Below, one piece after another: positions 51,393 to 59,624 of a stretch of DNA of 64,000 nucleotides (within the stretch, counting starts at the first letter, position 1; every line of letters begins with the position of its first letter). The notes beneath the pieces are model-generated. The model saw only the letters and a program-made list of their open reading frames with translations, was not told the origin of the DNA and searched no databases. The translations under genes and the position numbers were made by a program. This DNA comes from Parvibaculum sp963975745 (GTDB taxonomy: Bacteria > Pseudomonadota > Alphaproteobacteria > Parvibaculales > Parvibaculaceae). The stretch lies in the NCBI RefSeq assembly GCF_963975745.1, contig NZ_CAXBIB010000001.1:62001-126000 (forward strand), written 5' to 3'.

Positions 51393-51905
51393 TCAGTCCA
51401 GATCCTTGCGCATGAAGCAGCGGCGTTCGAGCGGCAATCCGAGTTCCTCTTCGTGATAATGCGCGAGGTAGAAGGCGGGCGTCCACTCGCTTTCGTCGAG
51501 AATGCGGAAGCCGCATGAGGCATAGAACGGTCCGTTCCAGGCGATGTCACGGAAGGTCGAGAGCGTGACGGCCCTGAAACCGCGCGCCGCGGCATCCGCG
51601 CAGACCGCTTCCACCAGGCGCCGGCCGAGACCTTGCCGACCGTGATCGGGGTGTACGGACAATTCGTAGATATGCAGATGAAGATCGAGCGGCGCGGCGA
51701 GGATGAAACCGACCGGCTTGCCCTCCGTCACGGCGACGAAAATGCCTGCGGCACGGGCAACGGATTGAACGAAGCGCGGCTCGGCCGCGCCATGCTCGGC
51801 AATGGCGCCGAGACCGGCCTCCGCAAAGAGCGCGCCGGCGGCGATTTCGATTTCGGCGAACAGCGGAAGCTCGTCCGCACGCGCCTTTCGGATTTCACAG
51901 GTCAT
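51393..51905 (-). CDS. GNAT family N-acetyltransferase
   Basis: A 170-aa GNAT. The fold is supported by IRKARADELPLFAEIEIAAGALF, the acetyl-CoA region LSVHPDHGRQGLGRRLVEAVCADAAARGFRAVTLSTF (Q/RxxGxG/A as RQGLGRR) and a typical C-terminal APAFYLAHYHEEELGLPLERR. The substrate is unknown. ATG 51905 is used because it begins the domain; a weak GGAACGG lies upstream. The gene sits between trpC and moaC, where the two are usually neighbours, so it looks like a lineage-specific addition. The Pho-box-like element is about 95 bases upstream of the start. Confidence 0.85.
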   Translation of the reverse strand: MTCEIRKARADELPLFAEIEIAAGALFAEAGLGAIAEHGAAEPRFVQSVARAAGIFVAVTEGKPVGFILAAPLDLHLHIYELSVHPDHGRQGLGRRLVEAVCADAAARGFRAVTLSTFRDIAWNGPFYASCGFRILDESEWTPAFYLAHYHEEELGLPLERRCFMRKDLD

Positions 51906-51999
51906 TTTCCGTTCCGGATTCCAGGCAGCATGACAGGGTGACACGGAAGCAGCGCACCGGGGATAAGTGACGGCGGAGAGACAGTGGAATCGGCAGCAG

Positions 52000-52037
52000 A
52001 CCCCCCCTCTGTCACGCAACTGTCACAAAACTGTCAC
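52000..52037 (+). promoter_or_regulatory. Pho-box-like triple repeat, copy 2
   Basis: Seven C, then CTGTCAC (52009-52015), CTGTCAC (52020-52026) and CTGTCAC (52031-52037) with 4-base spacers. It is nearly identical over ~37 bp to the - strand of 28311-28349. Relative to the GNAT gene its orientation matches that of copy 1 relative to rpsB (pointing away from the gene start). Confidence 0.6.
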
Positions 52038-52076
52038 AAACCATTTTCGAGACCCGGTGAGAGGGGTCCCGGAGGC

Positions 52077-52147
52077 GGGGATAAGTCGGACTTATCCCCG
52101 GTTTTGATGTTGCGGCGCAAAAAATGCCCGCAACTTGTCCCCGGGGG
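52077..52147. other. Palindrome and hairpin cluster upstream of the trpC end
   Basis: A perfect palindrome with 11-bp arms GGGGATAAGTC around one G (52077-52099) is followed by a 7-bp hairpin GTTGCGG/CCGCAAC (about 52110-52135). Another copy of GGGGATAAGT lies at 51959-51968 and a variant ACTTGTCCCC at about 52133-52142. No U tract, so not a standard terminator for the GNAT side; the trpC stop is at 52148. Confidence 0.45.
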
Positions 52148-52945
52148 TCAGGCGGGACCGGCCAGCAATGCGCGGGTCGCTGCCTCCACATCGGCCTGGC
52201 GCATCAGGCTCTCGCCGACCAGAAACGTCCGTACACCGACTTTCGCGAGACGGGCGAGGTCGGCCGGCGCGAAGATGCCGCTCTCGCCGACGATCAGCCG
52301 GCCGGCCGGAACCAGCGGAGCCAGACGCTCGGTCGTTTCAAGCGTCGTCTCGAAGGTCTTGAGGTTGCGGTTGTTGATGCCGAGGAGCGGGCTGCTGAGC
52401 GCAAGCGCGCGGGTCAGCTCGGCCTCGTCGTGAACCTCGACCAGCACGTCCATCTTCCAGCCGAAAGCGGCGTCTTCGAGCTCGCGCGCCTGCGCGTCGG
52501 AAACGGCGGCCATGATGATCAGGATCGCGTCGGCGCCCATCGCACGCGCTTCGGCGACCTGATAGGCGTCATACATGAAATCCTTGCGGATGACCGGCAG
52601 CGACACGGCGGCGCGGGCGGCAGCGAGATAATCCGGCGCGCCCTGAAAGGAGGGGCCGTCGGTCAGCACCGAGAGGCAGGCGGCGCCGCCGGCCTCATAG
52701 GCGCGGGCGAGCGAAGGCGGATCGAAATCGGCGCGGATCAGACCCTTGGAGGGACTGGCCTTCTTGATTTCGGCAATGAGCGCGTAACCGCCCGCATCGA
52801 TCCGTGCACGGAGCGCCGCCGTGAAGCCGCGCACCGGCGCGGCCGCGCGCGCCGCCGCCTCGACATCGGCAATCGGATGGGCGCGCTTGGCCGCCGCGAT
52901 CTCGTCGCGCTTGTAGGCGCCGATCTCTTCGAGAATGTCAGCCAT
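52148..52945 (-). CDS. trpC: Indole-3-glycerol phosphate synthase
   Basis: TrpC (265 aa) is the TIM-barrel enzyme that closes the indole ring in tryptophan synthesis. It shows YALIAEIKKASPSKGLIRADFDPPSLARAYEAGGAACLSVLTDGPSFQG, LPVIRKDFMYDAYQVAEARAMGADAILIIMA, and LLGINNRNLKTFETTLETTERLAPLVPAGRLIVGESGIF, which are all standard. There is no fused TrpF. The start overlaps the trpD end by eight bases, so they are coupled. Confidence 0.97.
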   Translation of the reverse strand: MADILEEIGAYKRDEIAAAKRAHPIADVEAAARAAAPVRGFTAALRARIDAGGYALIAEIKKASPSKGLIRADFDPPSLARAYEAGGAACLSVLTDGPSFQGAPDYLAAARAAVSLPVIRKDFMYDAYQVAEARAMGADAILIIMAAVSDAQARELEDAAFGWKMDVLVEVHDEAELTRALALSSPLLGINNRNLKTFETTLETTERLAPLVPAGRLIVGESGIFAPADLARLAKVGVRTFLVGESLMRQADVEAATRALLAGPA

Positions 52946-53966
52946 GGAACGGGTTCCCGTTCGAAACCGCGATCAGTGTGTCGAGCGCGGCTTTCGCGCC
53001 GCCGCTGTCGATGGCGAGCGCCGCAAGTTCGGCGCCCTTCTTCAGCGTCGCCGCCTTGCCGGCAACGATCATCGCCGCTGCGGCGTTCAGGATGACGATG
53101 TCGCGATAGGGGCCTTTCTCGCCGTCGAGCAGACGCAGGATCGCCTGCGCGTTCTCCGCCGGCGAGCCGCCCTTGAGCTCGGCGGCGCTTGCGCGCTTGA
53201 CGCCCGCTTCTTCCGGCGTCACCTCGAAGACGCGGATCTCGCCGCCCTTGAGTTCGGCGACCGTGCTCGGCCCCGTAGTCGTCAATTCGTCGAGGCCGTC
53301 GGACCCATGCACCACCCAGGCGCTTTCGGAACCGAGATTGCGCAGCGCTTCGGCGAAGGGCTCGACCCATTTTGCGTCGAAGACGCCGAGAAGCTGATGC
53401 TTGACCAGCGCCGGATTGGAAAGCGGGCCCAGCATGTTGAAGATCGTCTTGATGCCGAGTTCGCCGCGCACCGGCGCGACATGCTTCATCGCCGCATGAT
53501 GCGCCTGCGCGAACATGAAGCCGATGCCGGCCTGGTCGATGCAGTCGGCGATGACGGCGGGACCGATATCGAGCTTGACGCCGAGGCTCTCCAGCGCGTC
53601 GGCGGTGCCCGACAGCGAGGAGGCCTTGCGGTTGCCATGCTTGGCGACCGGCACGCCGCAGGCGGCAACCACAAGCGCGGTCGCCGTCGAGATGTTGTAA
53701 GTGCCCGCGCCGTCGCCGCCGGTGCCGACAATGTCGATCGCCTCGCGCGGCGCCGTGACGCGCAGCGCCTTTTCGCGCATGACGGTGGCGCCGGCCGTGA
53801 TCTCGGTGACGGTTTCGCCGCGCACCCGCAGGCCCATCAGAAAGGCCGCGATCTGCGCCGGCGTCGCCGCGCCCGACATGACGATCTCGAAGGCCGCGCG
53901 CGCTTCCGCCGGGTCGAGCGTCTTGCCGTCCGCCAGATGGGCGATGGTGGGTTTGAGATCGGTCAT
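52938..53966 (-). CDS. trpD: Anthranilate phosphoribosyltransferase
   Basis: TrpD (342 aa from ATG 53966) joins anthranilate to PRPP. The motif GTGGDGAGTYNISTATALVVAACGVPVAKHGNRKASSLSGTADALESLGV binds PRPP and anthranilate. FMFAQAHHAAMKHVAPVRGELGIKTIFNMLGPLSNPA follows. The upstream frame to 54050 reads through REP-like copy D and is not coding. The separate trpG (not fused) is typical for alphaproteobacteria. Confidence 0.97.
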   Translation of the reverse strand: MTDLKPTIAHLADGKTLDPAEARAAFEIVMSGAATPAQIAAFLMGLRVRGETVTEITAGATVMREKALRVTAPREAIDIVGTGGDGAGTYNISTATALVVAACGVPVAKHGNRKASSLSGTADALESLGVKLDIGPAVIADCIDQAGIGFMFAQAHHAAMKHVAPVRGELGIKTIFNMLGPLSNPALVKHQLLGVFDAKWVEPFAEALRNLGSESAWVVHGSDGLDELTTTGPSTVAELKGGEIRVFEVTPEEAGVKRASAAELKGGSPAENAQAILRLLDGEKGPYRDIVILNAAAAMIVAGKAATLKKGAELAALAIDSGGAKAALDTLIAVSNGNPFHG

Positions 53967-54000
53967 GGAGCCGGCGCTCTCGCAGGTTCGATGGAAAGAC

Positions 54001-54147
54001 CACCCTCCCCTTGGGGGAGGGTCGAAATTTGTGGAGCGTGAGCGGAACAAATTTCGGGGCGGGGTCGCCGTCGAAGCCCAGCCCCCGCCCCGAAAAATTC
54101 TTCGCTTGCGCTCGAATTTTTCGACCCGCCCCCCAGGGGCGGGTGGG
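54001..54147. repeat. REP-like repeat, copy D (inverted pair)
   Basis: Left unit 54001-54065: arms CCCTCCCC/GGGGAGGG and a second stem CGAAATTTGT/ACAAATTTCG, where the last pair G-C has become T-A in both arms. Right unit 54081-54147, reverse orientation: CGAAAAATTC/GAATTTTTCG and ACCCGCCCC/GGGGCGGGT. The pair fills most of the 232-bp trpG-trpD gap and may act as a transcription or RNA-stability barrier there. Confidence 0.85.
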
Positions 54148-54198
54148 AAGAGATGCCGAACGCCGATGCTTTCGAACCGTTCATCGCAGGCCGCCCTC

Positions 54199-54792
54199 TC
54201 ACGCCAGTTCGCGCGTGTTGACGCGGGCGAGTTGCAGGAAGTTGCGCAGGATGTCGTGGCCGTGTTCGGACGCGATGCTTTCGGGGTGGAACTGGACGCC
54301 GTGGATCGGCAGCTCCTTGTGTTGCGCGCCCATGATGACGCCGTCGGCGGTCCAGGCGGTGATTTCTAGGCAATCGGGAAAGCTCTCGCGCTCGACGGTC
54401 AGCGAATGGTAGCGCGTCGCCTCGATCGGGCTCGGCAGGCCCTGAAAGACGCCCTTGCCGCCATGATGGATGGCGCTGAGCTTGCCATGCATCAGGGTCG
54501 GCGCGCGGACGACCTTGCCGCCGAAGACCTGACCGATGGCCTGATGGCCGAGACAGACGCCGAAAAGCGGGATGCGGTGGGCGGCGGCCGCCTGGATGAG
54601 ATCGAGGCAGATGCCGGCCTTGTCGGGGTCGCAGGGTCCGGGCGACAGCACAATGGCCTGCGGCGCGGCAGCCAGAACCTCATTGACGGTGATCTTGTCG
54701 TTCCGGTGGACGCGGGTCTCCGCCCCAAGCTCGCCCAGGAAATGGACGAGGTTGTAGGTGAAACTGTCATAATTATCGATCAGCACCAGCAT
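54199..54792 (-). CDS. trpG: Anthranilate synthase component II (glutaminase)
   Basis: TrpG (197 aa from ATG 54792) hydrolyses glutamine to supply ammonia to TrpE. The class I glutamine amidotransferase motifs are FGVCLGHQAIGQVFGG with the nucleophile Cys, and HGVQFHPESIASEHG with the catalytic His and Glu. The start MLVLIDNYDSFTYNLVHFLGELG is family-typical. The frame is open upstream to 54834, but that adds no conserved sequence. In this window it is separated from trpE by the subtilase, the CBS protein and an IS remnant. Confidence 0.97.
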   Translation of the reverse strand: MLVLIDNYDSFTYNLVHFLGELGAETRVHRNDKITVNEVLAAAPQAIVLSPGPCDPDKAGICLDLIQAAAAHRIPLFGVCLGHQAIGQVFGGKVVRAPTLMHGKLSAIHHGGKGVFQGLPSPIEATRYHSLTVERESFPDCLEITAWTADGVIMGAQHKELPIHGVQFHPESIASEHGHDILRNFLQLARVNTRELA

Positions 54793-55052
54793 GGCCGAAA
54801 TCCCCGGATTGCCGCCCCGGAGGGAGCCGCGCAAGGCTTTATATAGGCTTTCGGGGCCTTCCGGGGCAAGGCGAAGCGGCGGCGGTCGGGGCCTTGCGGT
54901 CCCCGTGTGCGGGAGCCCGGCAGGAAATCACGATTGATGACGATTTGAGCATCGTCGTTAACGTTTCCTTCGTCCGGAAAAGGGCTCAATATGGCAGGAG
55001 CCGCATTCGGCACCTTACATGCCCCGGCGGGGGCACAGCGAGGGGCAGAGAC

Positions 55053-57284
55053 ATGACACGGTCAGGCATCACGGCATTTGCAGCGGGACTTTCGGTTTGC
55101 GTCGCGGCCTTCGGCGCGACGGCTAGTGATTTCGAGTATTCCTCGACCTACCAGAAGAATCTCGGACAGATCGGTGTGACCCGGACGCTGCACCAGACGG
55201 TCAACGGCACCGGCGTCGGCATTGCCGTCTTCGACTCACTGGCCGACCGCCATCATGTCGATCTGACCGGCAAGACCACCAACCACATCCTCTATCCCGG
55301 CACCTACACGGCGTTCGACTTCCACGGCACGCATGTCTCGGGCATCGCCGGCGGCAGCGCCAACGGTATCGGCATCGTCGGCGTCGCGCCGGGTGCCTAT
55401 ATCCACAATTATGCCGTCTTCGACGACCGCTGGTGGGTGGCGGATGACGGTGCGCGCGCCGCGCTCAACAGCGTCAGGCAGCAGAATGTGAGCGGTGCCA
55501 ATATCAAGGCCGTCAACATGAGCTACGGGCCGTCGGCCTACCGCGTCATCTTCATGAATGGCGAGCTGCCGCTCTTTGCCGGCTACAAGGACGATTTCGT
55601 CATCGTCCGCGCCGCCGGCAATGACGGCGCCAATGCGGCTCTCGTGCGTTACAACGGAACGGCAAGCGCCGATCTCTCGCATCTGCTGATTGTCGGCAGC
55701 GTCGATGCCAACAACAGGATCTCGAGCTTTTCGAACAGGCCCGGCAATGCCTGCATCGCGATGAGAAACAGATGTGCGGCCAGCGAGAGGATCGCCAACT
55801 TCTTCATCGTGGCGCCCGGCGACGATATCCTGTCCGACATTCCGGGACAGAAGCTTGCCTGGGCGTCGGGCACCTCGATGGCCGCACCGCATGTGGCCGG
55901 CGCCGTTGCGCTGGTTGCCCATGACGGCCTCAACAAGAATGTCGCGCTGACGCCGTCCCAGATCGCCTCGATCATCAAGCAGTCGGCGACCGATCTCGGC
56001 GCAAGAGGCGTCGATGCCGTTTATGGCTGGGGCCTGCTCAACGTTCCGGCGGCGCTGTCCGCGGTCGGCGGCACGACCATTGCGACCGGACCGACCGTCA
56101 CGCCGCCTGCGGCGCAACGCCGGCCGCGGCTGCGGCGGCCGTTCTTCTCGCGTCGGGGCGCCGGCGATCCGAACCTGCTTTCGGGCCTCGTCGTGTTCGA
56201 CGCTTTCGAGCGTCCCTTCGAAGCCGATCCCGCCAGCCTGAGCGAACCCGCGCCGCGCGCGCTGTCGCGCCGGGGCCTCGCGGTGCTGGGTCTGGTCTCG
56301 CGCCAGGAGACGATCAATTTCGACAGCGGCGAGCGGGCGGTCCTGGCCTGGACGGTGACCGGCCTCGACGGGCAACCGAGTTCGGCCATCCACATGGTCG
56401 CCGACGGCTATGAACTGAATGCCGGCCTCGGCTCGCCGGAGCTTTTCCTGACCGAGATGCCCAGCGACAATCGCGCGGCCGCGCCGCAGCGCTTCTCGCA
56501 GGTCATGTTCTCCTCGCTCGGCGAGGCGGGCCTGCTGTTCGAAAACGCCATGTCGGTCAGCTTCCGGGCGCCGATTTCCGAGCGGCTCGACGGTTTGTTC
56601 TTCGGCATGACGGCGGCGGGCGCGGCGGACGATCCCTATGCGCCGGTCCTGCTCGAAAACTCCGGCGAGAACGAGGGCGACAGCCGCTTTGCTGCCTTTG
56701 GTCTTTCGTATCGCATTGCCGACGGCTGGTCGGTCGGTGCCTCCTATGCGGCGCTTCACGAGCGCGGCAGCGTCGCCGGCATCGTCTCGGAAGGGGCGCT
56801 CTCGCTCGGCGAAGAGGCGCTGACACAGTTCCAGGGTCTGAACATTGCCGGCGAGATCGACGAAAACTATTCGGTGAGCGCCTTCTATACGCGCGCCAGC
56901 ATCGACAGCTTCGGCACGGCCGGTTCGCTTTTCGACGCCGCCGATGGCTGGACCGCCGATCATTTCGGCGCAACCTTTGCGGCGAAGAACGTTCTCCACG
57001 AGAACAGCCTGTTGCGGCTGTCGCTGGTCAAGCCGCTGCAGATCACGGATGGTACGGTTTCGGCCCGCGTGCCGGTGGGCCGCGAACTTGACGGCACGGT
57101 CAATTACGACCGGCGCCGTTCGAGCTTCGACGGCAATGCGCTGCCGGTCGAGGCGCGGATCGAGTATTTCGCGGCGACACGGGCCGGCACTTTCGGTCTG
57201 GCGCTGGATCTGATCGACAGCGATCTTGGCGGCGACGGTGAAACCGGCCTGGCGCTTGGCGCCGGGTTCGCCCTCAACTTCTAG
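55053..57284 (+). CDS. Subtilase (S8) with C-terminal barrel-like region
   Basis: A 743-aa exported serine protease. A signal peptide ends near residue 25 (GATASDF). The S8 domain follows with the catalytic triad D61 (VFDS), H91 (FHGTHVSG) and S275 (GTSMAAPHVAG); the oxyanion Asn is N190 (RAAGND). After a Pro/Arg-rich linker (about 345-370), the last ~300 residues look like repeated amphipathic beta strands and end in ALNF, suggesting an autotransporter-type barrel in the outer membrane. The start is chosen to give the signal peptide. An inverted repeat GACGAT-N6-ATCGTC (54939-54956) lies upstream. The gene interrupts the trp genes and is opposite in strand, so it is probably an insertion. 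Confidence 0.85.
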   Translation: MTRSGITAFAAGLSVCVAAFGATASDFEYSSTYQKNLGQIGVTRTLHQTVNGTGVGIAVFDSLADRHHVDLTGKTTNHILYPGTYTAFDFHGTHVSGIAGGSANGIGIVGVAPGAYIHNYAVFDDRWWVADDGARAALNSVRQQNVSGANIKAVNMSYGPSAYRVIFMNGELPLFAGYKDDFVIVRAAGNDGANAALVRYNGTASADLSHLLIVGSVDANNRISSFSNRPGNACIAMRNRCAASERIANFFIVAPGDDILSDIPGQKLAWASGTSMAAPHVAGAVALVAHDGLNKNVALTPSQIASIIKQSATDLGARGVDAVYGWGLLNVPAALSAVGGTTIATGPTVTPPAAQRRPRLRRPFFSRRGAGDPNLLSGLVVFDAFERPFEADPASLSEPAPRALSRRGLAVLGLVSRQETINFDSGERAVLAWTVTGLDGQPSSAIHMVADGYELNAGLGSPELFLTEMPSDNRAAAPQRFSQVMFSSLGEAGLLFENAMSVSFRAPISERLDGLFFGMTAAGAADDPYAPVLLENSGENEGDSRFAAFGLSYRIADGWSVGASYAALHERGSVAGIVSEGALSLGEEALTQFQGLNIAGEIDENYSVSAFYTRASIDSFGTAGSLFDAADGWTADHFGATFAAKNVLHENSLLRLSLVKPLQITDGTVSARVPVGRELDGTVNYDRRRSSFDGNALPVEARIEYFAATRAGTFGLALDLIDSDLGGDGETGLALGAGFALNF

Positions 57285-57314
57285 GCGAAGGCGGATTGCA
57301 CGGACGCGGGACCG

Positions 57315-57770
57315 TCAATCGCGAAGACCGGAATCGAGCATATGCGCCCCGGCAAGATCGCGCAGTACCGAGTTTTCCAGCTCGGTATCGCGAATGCGAA
57401 ATTTGACAAGGTCGCCGATGCTGACGAGGCCGAGCAGTTTCCGTTCCGATGTAACAAGCAGGTGTCTTGTCCGCAGCTGCGTCATTGTCTGCATGGCCTG
57501 ACGGACACTGTCACCCGGGCGACATGTCGGTGCGGGTGACGTCATCAAGCTGCGCGCTGTCTGGCTGAATGTCCCGGACCCGTTCCGCGCGAGGGCCGAT
57601 ATGATGGACCGCTCTGTCACGATGCCAAGTGCCGCGGCACCGGGACCGAGAACGACCACTGAGCCGACGCCAGCCGACATCATCATGGAAAGCAGATCTT
57701 GCATGGGCGTGTCGCCGCTGGCTGTCACCAGGCCGGACTCGCTGGCCTTGAGAATATCGTCGATAATCAT
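57315..57770 (-). CDS. CBS-domain pair protein
   Basis: A 151-aa protein from ATG 57770, made of two CBS motifs: about 14-60 (TASGDTPMQDLLSMMMSAGVGSVVVLGPGAAALGIVTERSII) and about 78-125 (TCRPGDSVRQAMQTMTQLRTRHLLVTSERKLLGLVSIGDLVKFRI). CBS pairs bind adenosyl nucleotides such as ATP or AMP and regulate partner proteins; here no partner is fused. AGGAG lies 8 bases before ATG 57770. A longer frame reaches 57839 but runs towards the IS remnant. It is convergent with the subtilase gene and unrelated to trp. Confidence 0.85.
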   Translation of the reverse strand: MIIDDILKASESGLVTASGDTPMQDLLSMMMSAGVGSVVVLGPGAAALGIVTERSIISALARNGSGTFSQTARSLMTSPAPTCRPGDSVRQAMQTMTQLRTRHLLVTSERKLLGLVSIGDLVKFRIRDTELENSVLRDLAGAHMLDSGLRD

Positions 57771-57839
57771 CTGGATGCTCCTGGGGTGGATTGATGCTGT
57801 CTCCCCCGGAGTTTCGATCTCTATCGCCGCCCGGCCCAA

Positions 57840-58016
57840 TCAATGCGCATCACATGTCCGTGCATTGGCGTGCGCTGTCCGGGAAGATGCGTGATCGACA
57901 GGCCGAGGCAGCCGATCCGGAGCGGCAGCGATTCTCCGGATCGTGCGGCCCTCGCCACGCAGGCGGGCAATCTCGCACCGGTCTTCGAGAGTGAACTGTC
58001 TGTATTTGTGCCCGAT
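57840..58016 (-). pseudogene. Decayed IS30-family transposase fragment
   Basis: On the - strand, from about 58016 to a stop at 57840-57842, 58 codons remain. The first part reads IGHKYRQFTLEDRCEIARL, then RGEGRTIRRIAAA, which is the N-terminal helix-turn-helix of IS30-type transposases. The rest of the transposase is missing, and after about 38 codons the reading shows no family pattern. Sequence TGTTGCACTTCG at 58041-58052 (+ strand) may be the old terminal inverted repeat. The remnant fills much of the 342-bp gap between the CBS gene and trpE; I see no other gene there. Confidence 0.7.
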
Positions 58017-58112
58017 CGCAACACCTTGTGCCCAGGCTGGTGTTGCACTTCGTTTGTGAACTCAGGGGGTGACACTTTTGTTTTGGCCAATAATACAGAG
58101 AAAAAATCCCGC

Positions 58113-59624
58113 CTACTGCCGCTTGCCCGCCTGCGAGGCGTAGCGGACGGCTTCGTCGGCGGCGCGGAAGAGGGCCTTGGCCTTGTTGACGCTTTCCTCG
58201 TACTCGCCTTCAGGGCTTGAATCCGCGACGACGCCGCCGCCGGCCTGCACATACATGCGGCCATCCTTGACGATGGCGGTGCGGAGCACGATGCAGGTGT
58301 CCATTTCGCCGGCGGCCGAGAAATAGCCGACGCAGCCGGCATAGGGCCCGCGCTTCTCGAGTTCCAGCTCGTCGATGATCTCCATCGCGCGGACCTTGGG
58401 TGCGCCCGACACCGTGCCGGCCGGGAAGCCGGCGACCAGCGCCGAGATCGCATCGTAAGCCGGGTCGAGATCGCCCTCGACATTGGAGACGATGTGGATC
58501 AGATGCGAGGTCAGCTGCAGGGCGAATTTCTCGGTCACTTCGACCGAGCCGATCTTCGAGACGCGGCCGACATCGTTGCGCCCGAGATCGAGCAGCATCA
58601 GATGTTCGGCGCGCTCCTTCGGGTCGGCCAGCAATTCCTCGCCGATCGCCTCGTCCTCGGCGCGGTTCCGGCCGCGATGGCGCGTGCCGGCGATCGGGCG
58701 GATGGTGACGCGGTTGTTCCGCACACGAACCAGAATCTCGGGGCTCGAGCCGACAATGGCGAAATCGGCGAAGTTGAGGAAATAGAGGAAGGGCGACGGA
58801 TTGATCCGCCGCAGCGCCCGGTAGAGTGCGAAGGGCGGCAGCGCGAAGGGCGTCTCGAAACGCTGCGACAGCACGACCTGGAAGATGTCGCCGGCGGCGA
58901 TATATTCCTTCGCGCGGCTGACCATCGAGAAATAATGTTCCTTCGGCGTGTTCGATGCCGGCTCGGCGAGTGCTTCGACATCGAGTTGCTGCGGCGCATG
59001 GGTCAGCGCGCGGTCGAAATCGGCGACGACATCGTTGAGACGTTCCTCGGCGCGCGCATAGGCCGCCTTTGCGGTGACGCCCGGCTCGGGGCGCACCGGC
59101 GTCACCAGCGTCACCTCGTCCTTCACGGAATCGAAGACCGCGATGATCGTCGGCCGCACGAAGAGGCCGTCGGGCAGGCCGAGCGCGTCCGGATTCTCGT
59201 CCGGCAGGCGCTCCATCAGCCGCACCATGTCGTAGCCCATGTAACCGAAGACGCCGGCTGCCATCGGCGGCAGGTCTTCCGGCAGCTCGATGCGGCTTTC
59301 CTCGATGAAGGCGCGCAAGGATGCGAGCGCGCCGCCTTCGCAGGGCTCGAAGGCGTCGGCGTCGAAGCGGGCCTTGCGGTTGATCGCCGAAGAATCGCCC
59401 CGGGCGCGCCAGACCGCATCGGGATTGAGGCCGATGATCGAATAGCGGTTGCGCGCGTCGCCGCCTTCAACCGATTCCAGCAGGAAGCTGTTGGGCTTGC
59501 CGTCGGCGATCTTCAGCATCGCCGATACCGGCGTGTCGAGATCGGCGACCAGGCGCCGATAGACGACCTGCGCCGCGCCGGTCGCATGGACACGCTCGAA
59601 TTCGTCGAAAGACGGCGAGATCAT
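58113..59624 (-). CDS. trpE: Anthranilate synthase component I
   Basis: TrpE (503 aa) makes anthranilate from chorismate with ammonia from TrpG. Features are the feedback-inhibition motif LLESVEGGDARNRYSIIGL (about 48-66), FQVVLSQRFETPFALPPFALYRALRRINPSPFLYFL and IRPIAGTRHRGRNRAEDEAIGEELLADPKERAEHLMLLDLGRNDVGRV, then the C-terminal AGFPAGTVSGAPKVRAMEIIDELE block. The start overlaps the ppiD stop (ATGA), so ppiD and trpE are coupled. No leader peptide rich in Trp is seen upstream. Confidence 0.97.
   Translation of the reverse strand: MISPSFDEFERVHATGAAQVVYRRLVADLDTPVSAMLKIADGKPNSFLLESVEGGDARNRYSIIGLNPDAVWRARGDSSAINRKARFDADAFEPCEGGALASLRAFIEESRIELPEDLPPMAAGVFGYMGYDMVRLMERLPDENPDALGLPDGLFVRPTIIAVFDSVKDEVTLVTPVRPEPGVTAKAAYARAEERLNDVVADFDRALTHAPQQLDVEALAEPASNTPKEHYFSMVSRAKEYIAAGDIFQVVLSQRFETPFALPPFALYRALRRINPSPFLYFLNFADFAIVGSSPEILVRVRNNRVTIRPIAGTRHRGRNRAEDEAIGEELLADPKERAEHLMLLDLGRNDVGRVSKIGSVEVTEKFALQLTSHLIHIVSNVEGDLDPAYDAISALVAGFPAGTVSGAPKVRAMEIIDELELEKRGPYAGCVGYFSAAGEMDTCIVLRTAIVKDGRMYVQAGGGVVADSSPEGEYEESVNKAKALFRAADEAVRYASQAGKRQ

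Noticed and set aside
49680..52147. Replication origin because of a perfect DnaA box and GGGGATAAGT palindromes
   Set aside because: Only one exact DnaA box, no AT-rich unwinding region, and none of the usual alphaproteobacterial origin neighbours (hemE, parAB, gidA) are present.
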